A stretch of DNA of 64,000 nucleotides from Candidatus Nitrosopumilus sp. (GCA_029250275.1 JAPFBP010000001.1:1-64000), one strand, 5' to 3'; numbered from the stretch's first letter, positions 16,679 to 26,356 are shown. Program-made: numbers and translations. The notes: generated by a model not told the origin, from the sequence alone.

Positions 16679-17830
16679 CTAATTTATACTATTATTGATT
16701 GTTTCACACAAAGGATTAGCTTTAACAATAATTAGATTGGAATCCTGTTTATTTTTTTCAATATTATCAAAATCAAATTTTGAACATGCTACAACAATTG
16801 TAGTTTTATCACTATGAAATAGATCAAAGTTTGGATCTTCATAAGATTCTACATCACCAATGTAATCACGTAGCTTTAATGTCAAATTTTGTAACATCTC
16901 AATTTTGTCTCCACGCATTACATGTTGATCAAGTGTCCAAGATAATGCAATCTTAGTTCTACTTGCCTTTAGATCATTTTTCTTTAATGTTGAGCGAATC
17001 TCATCAATTAATCGCTTGATATATCCATCAATTCCTTTAACACTTCCATTAATTAGATACATGAGAGAGTTTGCACCATCAAAAGATGAGCCTAAAGATT
17101 TCAAATCAAATAGACTACTAATCATATCATCTAAAAATATTTCCTGAAAATCATCTGAAGAAAGATCATTTTTTGTAATGTCATCTTGAGCGTATTTACA
17201 AACTTCTAAAACACTACATAAACTAGAAAATCTAGATAGAACATCAATAGCATGAAAATGCTCAGAGGATGAAATTGCCACAAATTTTTTCTCTTTTTTA
17301 CCTACTGTGAGAAGTTCGGCCAATATCAAATCTTCTTTTCCATTAAATGATCCGATAATTTTTGGTTGTTCTTTAAGATTTTCAAGTGGATAATAAAAAT
17401 ATGAAATATGTTTTCCTGTCTCAAATCCTGTTACATGTTCAAGCAATGAAATATTTTCATGGTTACCTCCAAATCCTGTAGGAAGAGTAAAAATTACTGA
17501 GCTATTTTTTTTCATCGATGCAACTGCATCCTTAAATTTTGAATGGATTTCAGTTTTGATATCTTGTCCAGTTTTTCTAATTCTTGGAGTGAAGAAAAGA
17601 TATTGTGCTTTTGAAATTGCCACATCAATTGGCTCCATAGCTAATAGAGGTTCATCTTCTTTTAGAGAAGATACGTTTGGATATGTTTTGGCAATTTCTG
17701 CATTAAGTGAAATTGCTAATGGAGTAGATTCATCTATGATGTAAACATCTGCACCTTTAATTGCCATTTGAGATGCAATAGCATACCCTTCGGTACTAAG
17801 ACCATAAACGACAACTTTAGTTCCCCCCAT
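16679..17830 (-). CDS. Rossmann-fold dehydrogenase-like protein, distantly UGDH-related
   Basis: The 383-residue protein opens with MGGTKVVVYGLSTEGYAIASQMAIKGADVYIIDE, a Rossmann NAD(P)-binding beta-alpha-beta with GxxxxG. The order that follows (DVAISKAQYLFFTPRIRKTGQDI, then VIFTLPTGFGGNHENISLLEHVTG, then SSSEHFHAIDVLSRFSSLC) is like the N-terminal domain of UDP-glucose/GDP-mannose dehydrogenases, but the catalytic GGxC motif is missing, as is the usual PGxGxGGHC. The C-terminal 120 residues are not recognised. It precedes grpE by 22 bases on the same strand, so it may be cotranscribed. A binding or altered catalytic role is possible; the true function is unknown. Confidence 0.55.
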   Translation of the reverse strand: MGGTKVVVYGLSTEGYAIASQMAIKGADVYIIDESTPLAISLNAEIAKTYPNVSSLKEDEPLLAMEPIDVAISKAQYLFFTPRIRKTGQDIKTEIHSKFKDAVASMKKNSSVIFTLPTGFGGNHENISLLEHVTGFETGKHISYFYYPLENLKEQPKIIGSFNGKEDLILAELLTVGKKEKKFVAISSSEHFHAIDVLSRFSSLCSVLEVCKYAQDDITKNDLSSDDFQEIFLDDMISSLFDLKSLGSSFDGANSLMYLINGSVKGIDGYIKRLIDEIRSTLKKNDLKASRTKIALSWTLDQHVMRGDKIEMLQNLTLKLRDYIGDVESYEDPNFDLFHSDKTTIVVACSKFDFDNIEKNKQDSNLIIVKANPLCETINNSIN

Positions 17831-17890
17831 AGATTAGATCAAGGAATAGACTAAGAAAAACTTATTGAACTAGAGATAATTAAAAAATTA

Positions 17891-18919
17891 TTGAAAATAT
17901 GGATAGATATTCTTACACCAAAACAATTATTGTTTTCTGAACCAATAGTTGAAAAATTAGGTAAAAAACACGATCTTTTGTGTACTTCAAGAGATTATGA
18001 AGAAGTTTCAAAATTAGCAAAAATACGTAATTTTGACCTTATTTTTGTTGGAAAACATGGCGGTGGAGACAAAAAAATCAAACTCAAAGCCAGTATTGAT
18101 AGAATGGAGAAACTGTCTACAAAAATTAGGACATTTTCCCCAGATATTGTAATTAGTTTTTGTTCTCCTGAAGCATCTAGAATTGCATTTGGTTTAGGAA
18201 TTAAACATGTAGCATTTTGTGATTCTCCACATGCAGAAGCAGTCATGCGATTAACTTTGCCATTAATTCAAAAATTATTAATTCCTTTTATAATACCTAA
18301 AAAGGAATTTTCAAAGTACGGAATTGATAAAAAAAATATTATTCAATACAAGGCAATTGATGCATTTGTAACAATCCAGAGAAAAATTGATCAAAAAGCT
18401 AAATTACCATTCAAAAACAACAATAGAAAGAATATTTTGATAAGAGTAGAAGAAGAAGAAGCATCATACACATCAAAATCTAGTAAAATCATCCCAATCA
18501 TAAAAAAAATTGAAAGAGAATATAAAAATGATAACATTGTAGTCTTAGGTAGATATACAAAACAAGTTAAAAATTTACAAAAAATTATTGGCAAAAAAAT
18601 AAAAATTGTAAAAATGACATATGATGGAAAACATTTGTTAAAAAATACAGATATTTTTATTGGATCTGGTGGTACCATGACTGCGGAATCTGCATTAATG
18701 GGAATTCCTACAATATCATACAATGCAGTTCCAAATATTATAGAAAATTTCTTGGTAAAAAAATATTTGATAAAAAGAGAAACAAATCCAAATAAGATTT
18801 CAAATTATATTAAGAAAATTTTTAAATCTACTAATAATCAGAATCAAGAAAGAGCAGAAAGAATTAGAAAGCAGATGGAAAATCCAATTGAAAAATTAAT
18901 CATGATAATCAAAGAATAG
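17891..18919 (+). CDS. DUF354 glycosyltransferase-like protein
   Basis: The 342-residue protein starts at a TTG and reads MKIWIDILTPKQLLFSEPIVEKL, close to the DUF354 opening 'MKIWIDLxxPxHxxFF'. The C-terminal half has IFIGSGGTMTAESALMGIPTISYNA, a GT-B pattern (GSGGTMxxEAAxxGxPxI) of the nucleotide-sugar site seen in UDP-GlcNAc epimerases and MurG. DUF354 proteins are found in archaea next to sugar genes and have no proven reaction. Its position between two UDP-glucose-dehydrogenase-like genes suggests a role in surface or nucleotide-sugar metabolism. The gene is very AT-rich. Confidence 0.8.
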   Translation: MKIWIDILTPKQLLFSEPIVEKLGKKHDLLCTSRDYEEVSKLAKIRNFDLIFVGKHGGGDKKIKLKASIDRMEKLSTKIRTFSPDIVISFCSPEASRIAFGLGIKHVAFCDSPHAEAVMRLTLPLIQKLLIPFIIPKKEFSKYGIDKKNIIQYKAIDAFVTIQRKIDQKAKLPFKNNNRKNILIRVEEEEASYTSKSSKIIPIIKKIEREYKNDNIVVLGRYTKQVKNLQKIIGKKIKIVKMTYDGKHLLKNTDIFIGSGGTMTAESALMGIPTISYNAVPNIIENFLVKKYLIKRETNPNKISNYIKKIFKSTNNQNQERAERIRKQMENPIEKLIMIIKE

Positions 18920-18988
18920 TTAATTTTAGTTTTAAGAGTCAAATTCAAATAAAAAGTTCATTAAGGGAATGGGAGTGCTCGATTTAGC

Positions 18989-19061
18989 AGCCCGGTAGTG
19001 TAGCGGTCAAGCATAGAGGCCTTTGAAGCCTTTGTCCCCAGTTCGAGTCTGGGCCGGGCTA
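18989..19061 (+). tRNA. tRNA-Gln (anticodon TTG)
   Basis: A complete 73-base tRNA: acceptor AGCCCGG pairs with CCGGGCT, D arm TAGCGGTCAAGCA, anticodon arm GAGGC-CTTTGAA-GCCTT with anticodon TTG, T arm CCCAGTTCGAGTCTGGG, discriminator A at 19061, no encoded CCA and no intron. It would be charged with Glu and amidated by the GatDE enzyme encoded at 9-12 kb in this window. Confidence 0.96.
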
Positions 19062-19124
19062 CTTTGAAAATAATTGATTTTTGTACACGAATATAACATA
19101 GATAGTTTTTTTGAAATTAGGCAT

Positions 19125-19862
19125 ATGGCAGATATCATTTTAGGAATGGGTGAAGTTGGAGAAACTCTATTTCATCTTCTTGAAGAAAGAAACTATAATT
19201 GTATTGGAATTGATGCTGATAATTCAAAATGTAAGAACTATTCAGAGAAGGATCAAATTGAGAATCCAGAATATCTTCATGTTTGTCTTCCTGGAGAATT
19301 AACAGAATTTATTGATATTACAGTAAATTGGATTAATAAGATTGAAGGTCTGAAAGCTGTTCTAATACACTCTACAGTAAAACCTGGAACAACAAAAAAT
19401 ATTCAAAATAATTCCAAAGTACCAATTTTATTTTCACCAGTTAGAGGAGTACATAAAAGATTTTTAGATGATATTAAAAAATATACAAAATTTATTTCAT
19501 CAGATGCTAAACAGATAGATTCTAAAATAAAAACAGATTTAGAAAAACGATTTAAAAAAATAGAATGGATGTCAACAACAAAAACGGCAGAGTTAGCAAA
19601 AATTTTAGTCGATACAACATATTATGGATGGCTAATCAATTATGCTCAAATTACAAAAATGATTTGTGAAAAAGAAGGTGTAGATTTTGATGAAATGTGG
19701 AAATTTGCAGATGAGATTCATGAAAACTTAGGCAATAGACCAAAAATGTATCCAGGTATTATTGGAGGACATTGTGTTATTCCAAATTTAAAATTAGTAG
19801 AATATGAAAATTTAGATATTATTAAAAAAATTAATGAATCATACGAAAAATTTAAAAAATAA
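19125..19862 (+). CDS. short UDP-glucose/GDP-mannose dehydrogenase-like protein
   Basis: The track start at 19074 is too early; the ATG at 19125 (MADIILGMGEVGETLF) has a TATA box AATATAAC (19090-19097) about 30 bases before it and begins right at the Rossmann strand. The segments HSTVKPGTTKNI, PVRGVHKRFLDDI, KTAELAKILVDTTYYGWLINYAQI and PGIIGGHCVIPN match the UDP-glucose dehydrogenase family in order, and GGHCVIPN keeps the catalytic Cys. The protein (245 residues) stops there and lacks the C-terminal UDP-sugar-binding domain of the usual ~430-residue enzyme. It may work on another substrate or with a partner. It lies just after tRNA-Gln. Confidence 0.75.
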   Translation: MADIILGMGEVGETLFHLLEERNYNCIGIDADNSKCKNYSEKDQIENPEYLHVCLPGELTEFIDITVNWINKIEGLKAVLIHSTVKPGTTKNIQNNSKVPILFSPVRGVHKRFLDDIKKYTKFISSDAKQIDSKIKTDLEKRFKKIEWMSTTKTAELAKILVDTTYYGWLINYAQITKMICEKEGVDFDEMWKFADEIHENLGNRPKMYPGIIGGHCVIPNLKLVEYENLDIIKKINESYEKFKK

Positions 19863-19871
19863 TTTTAATTG

Positions 19872-20633
19872 CTAAAAGTCTAATTTTGTAAGTAGTCGTG
19901 AAGCAATGACAAATAATGTTGATGCAATTGCCACCAGTATTATCATTTCAATAATAACAAATTCAGTAATAGTTCCAAAAATTCCTGCTCTAATTACATC
20001 AACAAGATATGTTAACGGATTTAGATAAAATGCAGTTCGTAAGGGTTCAGGAACACCCTCTGCTGGATAAAATGCAGTACTAACAAAAGCAAAGAAAAGA
20101 AAGACGGTATTGATAATTACATTAAATCCTTCACTTGAGCGTAATCTAGTTGAGATAATTGATGCCAATGAACCAAAAAGTACTGAACCAGTAATAGCAC
20201 CAAAAATGATTATTGGAATTGTAACAAATGAAAATTCAACAGATTCAAAAAATACTGGATATCCAACTACAGCTATTAGTGCAGCACTAACTAATCCAAT
20301 TATTCCAATTGTGCAAATATTACTTAGAATATAATGATTCCTAGTAAAGGGACCAGACATAATTTGTTCAAACATCCCATGTTTTCTATCATTCCAAATA
20401 ATGATACCAGAAATTAGTGTGCTATTCATTATGTTAAATCCAATCATGCCAGATGCTAAAAATGCAGGATAATCAAGTTCCTTATTTCCAAATGGAACTG
20501 CATTGATTAATGGTGCATATGCAAATCCAGCTACAAAAATATAGATTAAAGGAAAAATTACTTGCCAAATTAAAAATCCGGGATTAAGAGAAATCGTGAG
20601 ATTTCTGTTAACAAGTCTAATTATTGGATGCAT
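19872..20633 (-). CDS. ABC-2 type transporter, permease
   Basis: The 253-residue membrane protein starts with HPIIRLVNRNLTISLNPGFLIWQVIFPLIYIFVAGFAY and has about six hydrophobic segments, ending LVAIASTLFVIASRLLTKLDF. The loop NDRKHGMFEQIMSGPFTRNHYILSN and the later LNPLTYLVDVIRAGIFG are characteristic of the DrrB/NodJ/ABC-2 permeases that export lipids, sugars or drugs. It overlaps the ATPase gene by 17 bases, so the two form one operon. The substrate is unknown. Confidence 0.9.
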   Translation of the reverse strand: MHPIIRLVNRNLTISLNPGFLIWQVIFPLIYIFVAGFAYAPLINAVPFGNKELDYPAFLASGMIGFNIMNSTLISGIIIWNDRKHGMFEQIMSGPFTRNHYILSNICTIGIIGLVSAALIAVVGYPVFFESVEFSFVTIPIIIFGAITGSVLFGSLASIISTRLRSSEGFNVIINTVFLFFAFVSTAFYPAEGVPEPLRTAFYLNPLTYLVDVIRAGIFGTITEFVIIEMIILVAIASTLFVIASRLLTKLDF

Positions 20634-21555
20634 TTTCGCTTACCATGTTTAAAAAGATCTCTTCAAGATTTGTTGGTACAGCTGATAGATCTTCAATCTC
20701 TATTCCATTTTCATTAAGTATTTTTAATACTTTTAACAATACTAATTCAGATTGCTCTGAACGGATTATTATGTTGGTTCCAGTTTCAAAATTAATTTTA
20801 CAATCTGGAATACCAGACAAAAAAGAAATGATTTCAGATTGTTTTTCTAACAAATGAATTTTTATAGTTTTTTCTTTTCCAAATCTATTTTTTAATGCAT
20901 CAGGTGAATCGACAGTGATAATTTTCCCTTTATCAATAATGGCTATTTGATCACATAGATATTCAGCTTCAGATAGAATATGCGTTGTGTAAAAAATCGT
21001 CAAACCTGTTTTAACTTTATTTTTTAAATAATCTAATAATTTTCTTCTAGCACTTGGATCTAATCCAACTGTAGGTTCATCTAAAAATAGTAATTCCATA
21101 TCATGCATAAATTCACGTGCAACTTGGACTCTTCTTCTTTGACCAATAGATAGATCTTCATTTCTTTTTTTACGAATTTCAACTAAATCAAAATCTTTCA
21201 AAAGTTGTTCCATTCTTTTTTTACATTCAATTTTAGGTACATTCCACATCATCCCATATTTTTCAAGAGATTTCTCCACTGACAATGTAGGCTCATAGCT
21301 TGGTTGTTGTAAAACAACTCCAATTTTATGACGAATTTTAAGAGGTTCGGCTACAGCATCAATGCCCAAAATAGTTAATGAGCCACTTGATGGTGGAATG
21401 AGAGTAGTAAGGAGTTTGATTGTGGTAGATTTTCCAGCACCATTTGGGCCTAAAAATCCAAAAACTTGGCCTGATTTTACTGATAGAATAAGATCATCTA
21501 CTGCATGAACTGAACCATATGATTTTGATAGATGGTTAACATTGATACAGGACAT
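20617..21555 (-). CDS. ABC transporter, ATP-binding subunit (DrrA-like)
   Basis: The 312-residue ATPase shows Walker A GPNGAGKST, the Q-loop VVLQQPS, the ABC signature LSIGQRRRVQVAREFMHD (usual LSGGQ, here LSIGQ), Walker B LLFLDEPTVGLDP and the H-loop TTHILSEAEYL. The C-terminal ~80 residues (DALKNRFGKEKTIKIHL...) are the regulatory extension found in DrrA-type exporters. It pairs with the permease next to it. A 221-base gap separates its start from the divergent RPA gene. Confidence 0.94.
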   Translation of the reverse strand: MSCINVNHLSKSYGSVHAVDDLILSVKSGQVFGFLGPNGAGKSTTIKLLTTLIPPSSGSLTILGIDAVAEPLKIRHKIGVVLQQPSYEPTLSVEKSLEKYGMMWNVPKIECKKRMEQLLKDFDLVEIRKKRNEDLSIGQRRRVQVAREFMHDMELLFLDEPTVGLDPSARRKLLDYLKNKVKTGLTIFYTTHILSEAEYLCDQIAIIDKGKIITVDSPDALKNRFGKEKTIKIHLLEKQSEIISFLSGIPDCKINFETGTNIIIRSEQSELVLLKVLKILNENGIEIEDLSAVPTNLEEIFLNMVSENASNN

Positions 21556-21776
21556 ACCAAAGTTGCGATCTTCCTATTAATTTAGTTAGTGAGATAAATC
21601 AAGATATTTTTTGGAAATTTGAATTAATTATGATAAATTATGTAGAGATTTAGAAAATTATCGATCTGATAGATTTAGAAATTGGATAAAATATGTCCAA
21701 GCGATCATTTTGTGAAAAAAATAAAATTTCAAAAAAATGAAATTTTTATTAATAGAATGAGTTTAGCAAAAATGAA

Positions 21777-23174
21777 TTGTCTGAATTTGAAAATCTTATT
21801 GATAAATTACTTTCACAAAAGCCAGAATTAACTAAAAGTGATCTTGAAGAACAAATTAAACAAAAAAAAGAAAAAATTGGTGCAGGCTATCTAACAGATC
21901 AAGGTGCATTGTTTCTAATTGCTTCAGATTATGGGATAACATTATCAAAGCCAGAAAAGCTTGAAATTAGCTTAAAGGATCTATACGCAGGAGCGAAAGA
22001 AATTTCATTAGAGACAAGAGTTTTGAATCTTTCACCTGCAAAACAATTTTCCAGAAAAGATGGGTCTGCATTCTATCTTAGAACAATGACTGTATATGAT
22101 GCAAATTCTACAGCTAGTGTGAAATTATGGGATGAAAAAGCCAATCTTCCAGGTATTGAAAATCTAAAACCTGGAGATCTAATCAAAATAATAAAAGCTT
22201 ATGTAAAATCTGATCTGGATGGTTCTCCAACAATTAACATTGGTTCTGGATCAAATATAGAAACTATAGATACTAAAAGTGAAATTCCAACGATTGATAC
22301 TATTACAAAAGATGTTAGTGAATCTAAAGAGGGACAAAAAGATCTAGTAATTAGTGGAACTATTGATGGAGTGATTAGTGGAATGGAATTTACAAATTCT
22401 CGTGGTGTACCTGGAAAAGCACTAAGAATGAGGTTAAAAGGAAAAGATGGAATTGGAATGAGAGTAGTACTATGGGGCAAAGACGAATCCGTCATTCCAA
22501 ATATGATTTTACAATCTGCCAAAGTAAGATTGCTTGGTGTCAGAGTGAAATCAGGAAATCAAGGACTAGAAATTCATGGTAATGATGCTACAATAATTGA
22601 AATTGAAGGTAGCAAAGAAGCAGAACCAATAATTACAAGAGTTCTATCTATAACGTCAACAGAAAGCGGCAAAAATATGATTTTAGCCGTTGATAATAAA
22701 AAGAATTTATTCAACATTAGTGATTTTTCAAATTCAACTAGTATCTATGTAGAAGGGGATGTCATAGAATGTATGCCATCAAAAGTTTATGGAAATTCAA
22801 TTACATTAGATGAAAATTCTTTTGTAAGAAAATTAGACAATGATGCATCAATTCCCTTATTGTCTCAACTTAGAACAAAAATTAATGATATCAAAATAGA
22901 TGCAAGTTACTGTATTGAAGCAATAGTATTGAAAGTTCCTGAAAGACGTGAAGTTCAAACAAAATCAGGTGAATCAATATCACTTTCAGAAATGTTTGTT
23001 GAAGATGATACAGGACAAATTTGGGTAAAAGGTTGGAGAAATCTATCAAGGATTATCGACAAATGTGAATTGGGAGAAATTATTTCAATTACTGGACTTG
23101 ATGCAAAACCAGGACTAGAAGGTAGAATAGAATTATTTGTTACTGCATTTTCTAAAATTACAAAAAAGAATTAA
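21777..23174 (+). CDS. rpa: replication protein A (ssDNA-binding OB-fold protein)
   Basis: The 465-residue protein begins at a TTG, the only start in frame before MSEFENLIDKLL. It carries at least three OB-fold units. One has YAGAKEISLETRVLNLSPAKQFSRKDGSAFYLRTMTVYDANSTASVKLWDEKA, another ISGTIDGVISGMEFTNSRG...RLKGKDGIGMRVVLWG and the last VKVPERREVQTKSG...VEDDTGQIWVKGWRNLSRI. This order and the KLWD/VVLWG motifs match archaeal RPA-like single-stranded DNA-binding proteins. No zinc finger is visible. A TATA-like TTTTTATTAATAG lies at about 21740-21752. Confidence 0.9.
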   Translation: MSEFENLIDKLLSQKPELTKSDLEEQIKQKKEKIGAGYLTDQGALFLIASDYGITLSKPEKLEISLKDLYAGAKEISLETRVLNLSPAKQFSRKDGSAFYLRTMTVYDANSTASVKLWDEKANLPGIENLKPGDLIKIIKAYVKSDLDGSPTINIGSGSNIETIDTKSEIPTIDTITKDVSESKEGQKDLVISGTIDGVISGMEFTNSRGVPGKALRMRLKGKDGIGMRVVLWGKDESVIPNMILQSAKVRLLGVRVKSGNQGLEIHGNDATIIEIEGSKEAEPIITRVLSITSTESGKNMILAVDNKKNLFNISDFSNSTSIYVEGDVIECMPSKVYGNSITLDENSFVRKLDNDASIPLLSQLRTKINDIKIDASYCIEAIVLKVPERREVQTKSGESISLSEMFVEDDTGQIWVKGWRNLSRIIDKCELGEIISITGLDAKPGLEGRIELFVTAFSKITKKN

Positions 23175-23293
23175 GGAGATGATTTGATGATGTTACTTGA
23201 TCGTAATCTTTCATAAACAAATATACCTACTAAGCCAAGTGCAAATAAAACTACAGTAATAATTGGTATTGAATCAAAAATTCCTGCCATCAT
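23171..23293 (-). CDS. 40-residue single-span membrane protein, unknown
   Basis: Absent from the ORF track because of length. On the minus strand, two ATGs in a row (MMAGIFDSIP) open a frame of 40 residues: a hydrophobic core IITVVLFALGLVGIFVYERL, then a basic and Ser-rich tail. This is one clear transmembrane helix with a positive C-side. Its stop overlaps the stop of the RPA gene in a TTAA palindrome. Tiny single-span proteins of this kind are common in archaea and are often missed. No partner is evident; the gene to its right, a RadB-like ATPase, is on the same strand 20 bases upstream. Confidence 0.6.
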   Translation of the reverse strand: MMAGIFDSIPIITVVLFALGLVGIFVYERLRSSNIIKSSP

Positions 23294-23312
23294 TTAACCT
23301 AAAAGTAGACCA

Positions 23313-23972
23313 TTAAAAATCTTCACTATTATCAGATAACCCAATTTTATTAATCGTGTAAGAAAAGTTTTCTTTTTTTAATGCCCAATAAATTTGACCA
23401 TTAAATTTTGAGAAATTTTTAAAAAGATGAATTTTGATATGTGTATAAGGATCAATTGCATTTTGCATATTTTCTATTTCAATATCATTGGCCATTCTAA
23501 TCATATTAGTAATTATAATTGGAATTTTTTTTGTGATTGCTAATTTTGATAAATCATGCATGTATTTCATGAATAGTAAATTTTTTTCAAATATAGATTC
23601 ATCTTTTTGATATTCATAAGAAAATAAATCAGTAATATTATCAATTACGATTAAAGAAAAATCACTTTGTTCAAGATTGGTAATTGATTTGATTTGTTCG
23701 GAAGTATTTGTAATTCTAGATACAGTAATTTTTTCCAATAAATTAATCTCTATTTTTAATTCTTTTTGAATTTCGACGATTCGTTCAGGTCTAAATCCAC
23801 CTGTAGTGTCGAAATACAAAACATTACCACCATTTTTAATTGAATTTATAGACAATTGTAATAAGAATAGAGTTTTTCCAGTCCCATTTTCGCCAAAAAT
23901 ATCTACAATTACATTATCAGGAATTCCACCTGACAGGAATTTGTCTAATTTTTGTAAACCTGTAGAGATCAT
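23313..23972 (-). CDS. RadB/KaiC-like RecA-fold ATPase
   Basis: The 219-residue protein starts ISTGLQKLDKFLSGGIPDNVIVDIFGENGTGKTLFLLQL: the 'TGLxxLDxxLxGGIPxGxI' opening of RadA/RadB/KaiC proteins with Walker A GENGTGKT. Walker B is SLIVIDNITDLF. The length (about 220) and lack of N-terminal helix-hairpin-helix domain resemble RadB, a RadA paralogue that helps homologous recombination. The QxxR-like region of RadA is not obvious. The neighbour RPA on the opposite side fits a DNA-repair context. A KaiC-like regulator is the alternative. Confidence 0.75.
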   Translation of the reverse strand: MISTGLQKLDKFLSGGIPDNVIVDIFGENGTGKTLFLLQLSINSIKNGGNVLYFDTTGGFRPERIVEIQKELKIEINLLEKITVSRITNTSEQIKSITNLEQSDFSLIVIDNITDLFSYEYQKDESIFEKNLLFMKYMHDLSKLAITKKIPIIITNMIRMANDIEIENMQNAIDPYTHIKIHLFKNFSKFNGQIYWALKKENFSYTINKIGLSDNSEDF

Positions 23973-24059
23973 TTGAATAATTATTAGAAAAAGAAGAAAA
24001 AATTTAAGGAATTTTAATTTTCATAAAAGAGGTAAGGCTTTTATGCTAGAGAACAAGAT

Positions 24060-24329
24060 TTGAAAACAAGTGAACAATTAGTGTCCCAACCAATTCCTAG
24101 CGCAAAAAGACCTCTAACAATTCTTCAAAAAAGTATCAAGAAGATGGTTACTGTAAGACTGAAGAATGAAGTAGAATACAAAGGAAAGATGGATAACGTA
24201 GATTCCTATATGAATTTGATTATGACTGATGCAGAAGAACGTCACGACGGTAAAACAATTGCCAATTATGGTAGAGTTATCGTAAGAGGCAATAATGTAT
24301 TATTTATCAAACTAGAAAACGAGCTTTAG
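24060..24329 (+). CDS. LSm/Sm-like RNA-binding protein
   Basis: The 89-residue protein has the Sm1 motif [31 protein letters not shown] and Sm2 [15 protein letters not shown]. It begins at a TTG ([12 protein letters not shown]...), with about 30 residues before the Sm core, a normal range. Archaeal LSm proteins form heptameric rings that bind U-rich RNA and small RNAs. metK follows 14 bases later in the same direction. Confidence 0.93.
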   Translation: MKTSEQLVSQPIPSAKRPLTILQKSIKKMVTVRLKNEVEYKGKMDNVDSYMNLIMTDAEERHDGKTIANYGRVIVRGNNVLFIKLENEL

Positions 24330-24343
24330 TTAGAAGTGGTTTT

Positions 24344-25513
24344 ATGACCAATAATTTTCTATTTACATCTGAGTCAGTTACAGAAGGACATCCAGACAAG
24401 ATATGTGATAATATTTCTGATGCATTTTTAGATGAATATCTAAGACAAGATCCTGATTCAAGAGTAGCAGTTGAAACAATGGTGACGACAAATTATGTCG
24501 TAGTATCAGGAGAAGTCACATCAAAGGCAGTATTTGATCAAAAGGCTCAAGAAGAATTAATTAGAAAAACAATAAAAGAAATTGGTTATGACAACAAAGA
24601 TTTAATGTTTGATGGAGATAGTTGTAAAGTCGATTTAAAACTTCACTCACAAAGTCCAGATATCAGTCAAGGGGTAACAGCAACTGAAGAAAAAGAACAA
24701 GGTGCAGGTGATCAAGGTTTGATGTTTGGATATGCGTCAAATGAAACTGAAGAATTAATGCCTATGCCAATTTTACTAGCACACAAACTTATTCAAAAAT
24801 TATCACAAGTAAGAAGAGATCAAACTTTACCATGGGTAAGACCTGATGGTAAATCACAAGTTTCTGTAAGATATGAAGATAACAAACCTACAAAGATTGA
24901 AACAGTTGTAATATCTACACAACATGCTCCAGAAGTATCTCAAGAAGAAATTGCAAGAGAAATTATTGATAAAGTAATCAAACCAGTTTTAGGAAATCTT
25001 TGGAATGAAGATATCAAGATTCACATCAATCCAACAGGAAAATTTGTGATTGGTGGTCCACATGGAGATGCAGGATTAACTGGAAGAAAAATTATCGTTG
25101 ATACTTATGGTGGATTTGGAAGACATGGTGGTGGAGCTTTCTCAGGAAAGGATCCATCTAAAGTCGATAGATCTGCGTGTTACATGTGTAGATACATTGC
25201 AAAAAATCTTGTAGCTGCAGGATTGGCTGATAGATGTGAAGTTCAATTAGCATATGCAATAGGAGTAGCAGAACCAGTATCACTTTATGTTAATACATTT
25301 GGAACAAATAAAATTCCTGAAAATCAAATTGAAGATTTAGTTAGAAAGAATTTTAATATGAAACCAACAGGAATCATTTCACAATTGGATTTAAAGAGAC
25401 CAATTTACAAAAAAACTGCATCTTTTGGTCATTTTGGAAGAAATGAACCAGAATTTACTTGGGAAAAAACTGATAAATCTGAAATGTTAAGGCAAGCTGC
25501 CGGATTGCAATAA
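24344..25513 (+). CDS. metK: S-adenosylmethionine synthetase, bacterial/eukaryotic-type MetK
   Basis: The 389-residue enzyme makes SAM from methionine and ATP. It shows [24 protein letters not shown] (ATP site), [53 protein letters not shown] and [13 protein letters not shown]. These are features of the MetK family of bacteria and eukaryotes. Most archaea instead use a very different archaeal-type enzyme, so this gene is phylogenetically of interest. SAM made here serves the cobalamin methyltransferases encoded nearby. Its last 27 bases overlap the convergent epimerase gene. Confidence 0.97.
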   Translation: MTNNFLFTSESVTEGHPDKICDNISDAFLDEYLRQDPDSRVAVETMVTTNYVVVSGEVTSKAVFDQKAQEELIRKTIKEIGYDNKDLMFDGDSCKVDLKLHSQSPDISQGVTATEEKEQGAGDQGLMFGYASNETEELMPMPILLAHKLIQKLSQVRRDQTLPWVRPDGKSQVSVRYEDNKPTKIETVVISTQHAPEVSQEEIAREIIDKVIKPVLGNLWNEDIKIHINPTGKFVIGGPHGDAGLTGRKIIVDTYGGFGRHGGGAFSGKDPSKVDRSACYMCRYIAKNLVAAGLADRCEVQLAYAIGVAEPVSLYVNTFGTNKIPENQIEDLVRKNFNMKPTGIISQLDLKRPIYKKTASFGHFGRNEPEFTWEKTDKSEMLRQAAGLQ

Positions 25514-26356
25514 TCCTACAACTGATTCAAATTTCATGTTAGTAATTTTCTTTAATTTTTCATGATTTCCAGTAAAATTTCCAATTAGAATATTGAGATC
25601 ATCAACCCCAAAGTCAGATTTGGGATTAGTTATGGCATCATGATATGCATCTTCAAGTTTAATTTTTTTTATGCTAGCTTTAGTTCCTTTAGAAAAAAGT
25701 TTAACATATTTTTCAAAAGTGATAAAATCAGGACCAACAAGATCAATAATTTTATTTTTAAATTTTGGTTGTAAAGTAGATTCAAAAATAATTTTTACAA
25801 CGTCAGAAATATGAATTGGTTGAATAGAATAAGTTCCAGAACCTGGAATGTTAATTTTACCATTTTTAATTTGTCTTTTTAGATATTTTGTAAACATATC
25901 ATCAGTTCCTACAATATATGATGGTCTAAAAATGGTGTAATCCAATCCAGAATTAATGATAAAGTTTTCTGCATTGTATTTTGAAATAAAATAACCTAAA
26001 GTTGTATTTGTAGAAACTCCTAAACCACTTAGATAAACAATTTTTTGAATATTGGCTTTTTTACTTAAATTTACAATATGTTGTGTAAATTCAGTATTTA
26101 TGGTATCATAATCTGAATTAACTGATTGTTGTCCTATACCAACAAGATGAATTAACGCATCTGAATTTTTAATTAGTTGTAAAAGTTTTTTTTCATCATA
26201 ATTTTTTGAAATAATTCTAGATTCAGATTTAAATTTTTTAAAGTTATTTCTAGATATTGAGATTAAATCAATATTTTTTTCAGATAAGTATTTTCTAAGA
26301 TTTTTTGCGATAAATCCACTTGCTCCAGTAACAACAATCTTAGAGAGTTTGACCAT
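25487..26356 (-). CDS. NAD(P)-binding atypical SDR, NDUFA9/complex I 39-kDa-like
   Basis: The 289-residue protein begins [23 protein letters not shown] with the GxxGFI NAD(P) motif of extended or atypical SDRs. Later segments are [21 protein letters not shown] (in place of the active-site Ser), [23 protein letters not shown] and [16 protein letters not shown]. This is the layout of the atypical SDR group that includes NDUFA9-like and YwnB proteins. The usual YxxxK is weak (YFISKYNAE), so catalysis is uncertain. It is convergent with metK and divergent from cbiD. Confidence 0.7.
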   Translation of the reverse strand: MVKLSKIVVTGASGFIAKNLRKYLSEKNIDLISISRNNFKKFKSESRIISKNYDEKKLLQLIKNSDALIHLVGIGQQSVNSDYDTINTEFTQHIVNLSKKANIQKIVYLSGLGVSTNTTLGYFISKYNAENFIINSGLDYTIFRPSYIVGTDDMFTKYLKRQIKNGKINIPGSGTYSIQPIHISDVVKIIFESTLQPKFKNKIIDLVGPDFITFEKYVKLFSKGTKASIKKIKLEDAYHDAITNPKSDFGVDDLNILIGNFTGNHEKLKKITNMKFESVVGLLQSGSLP

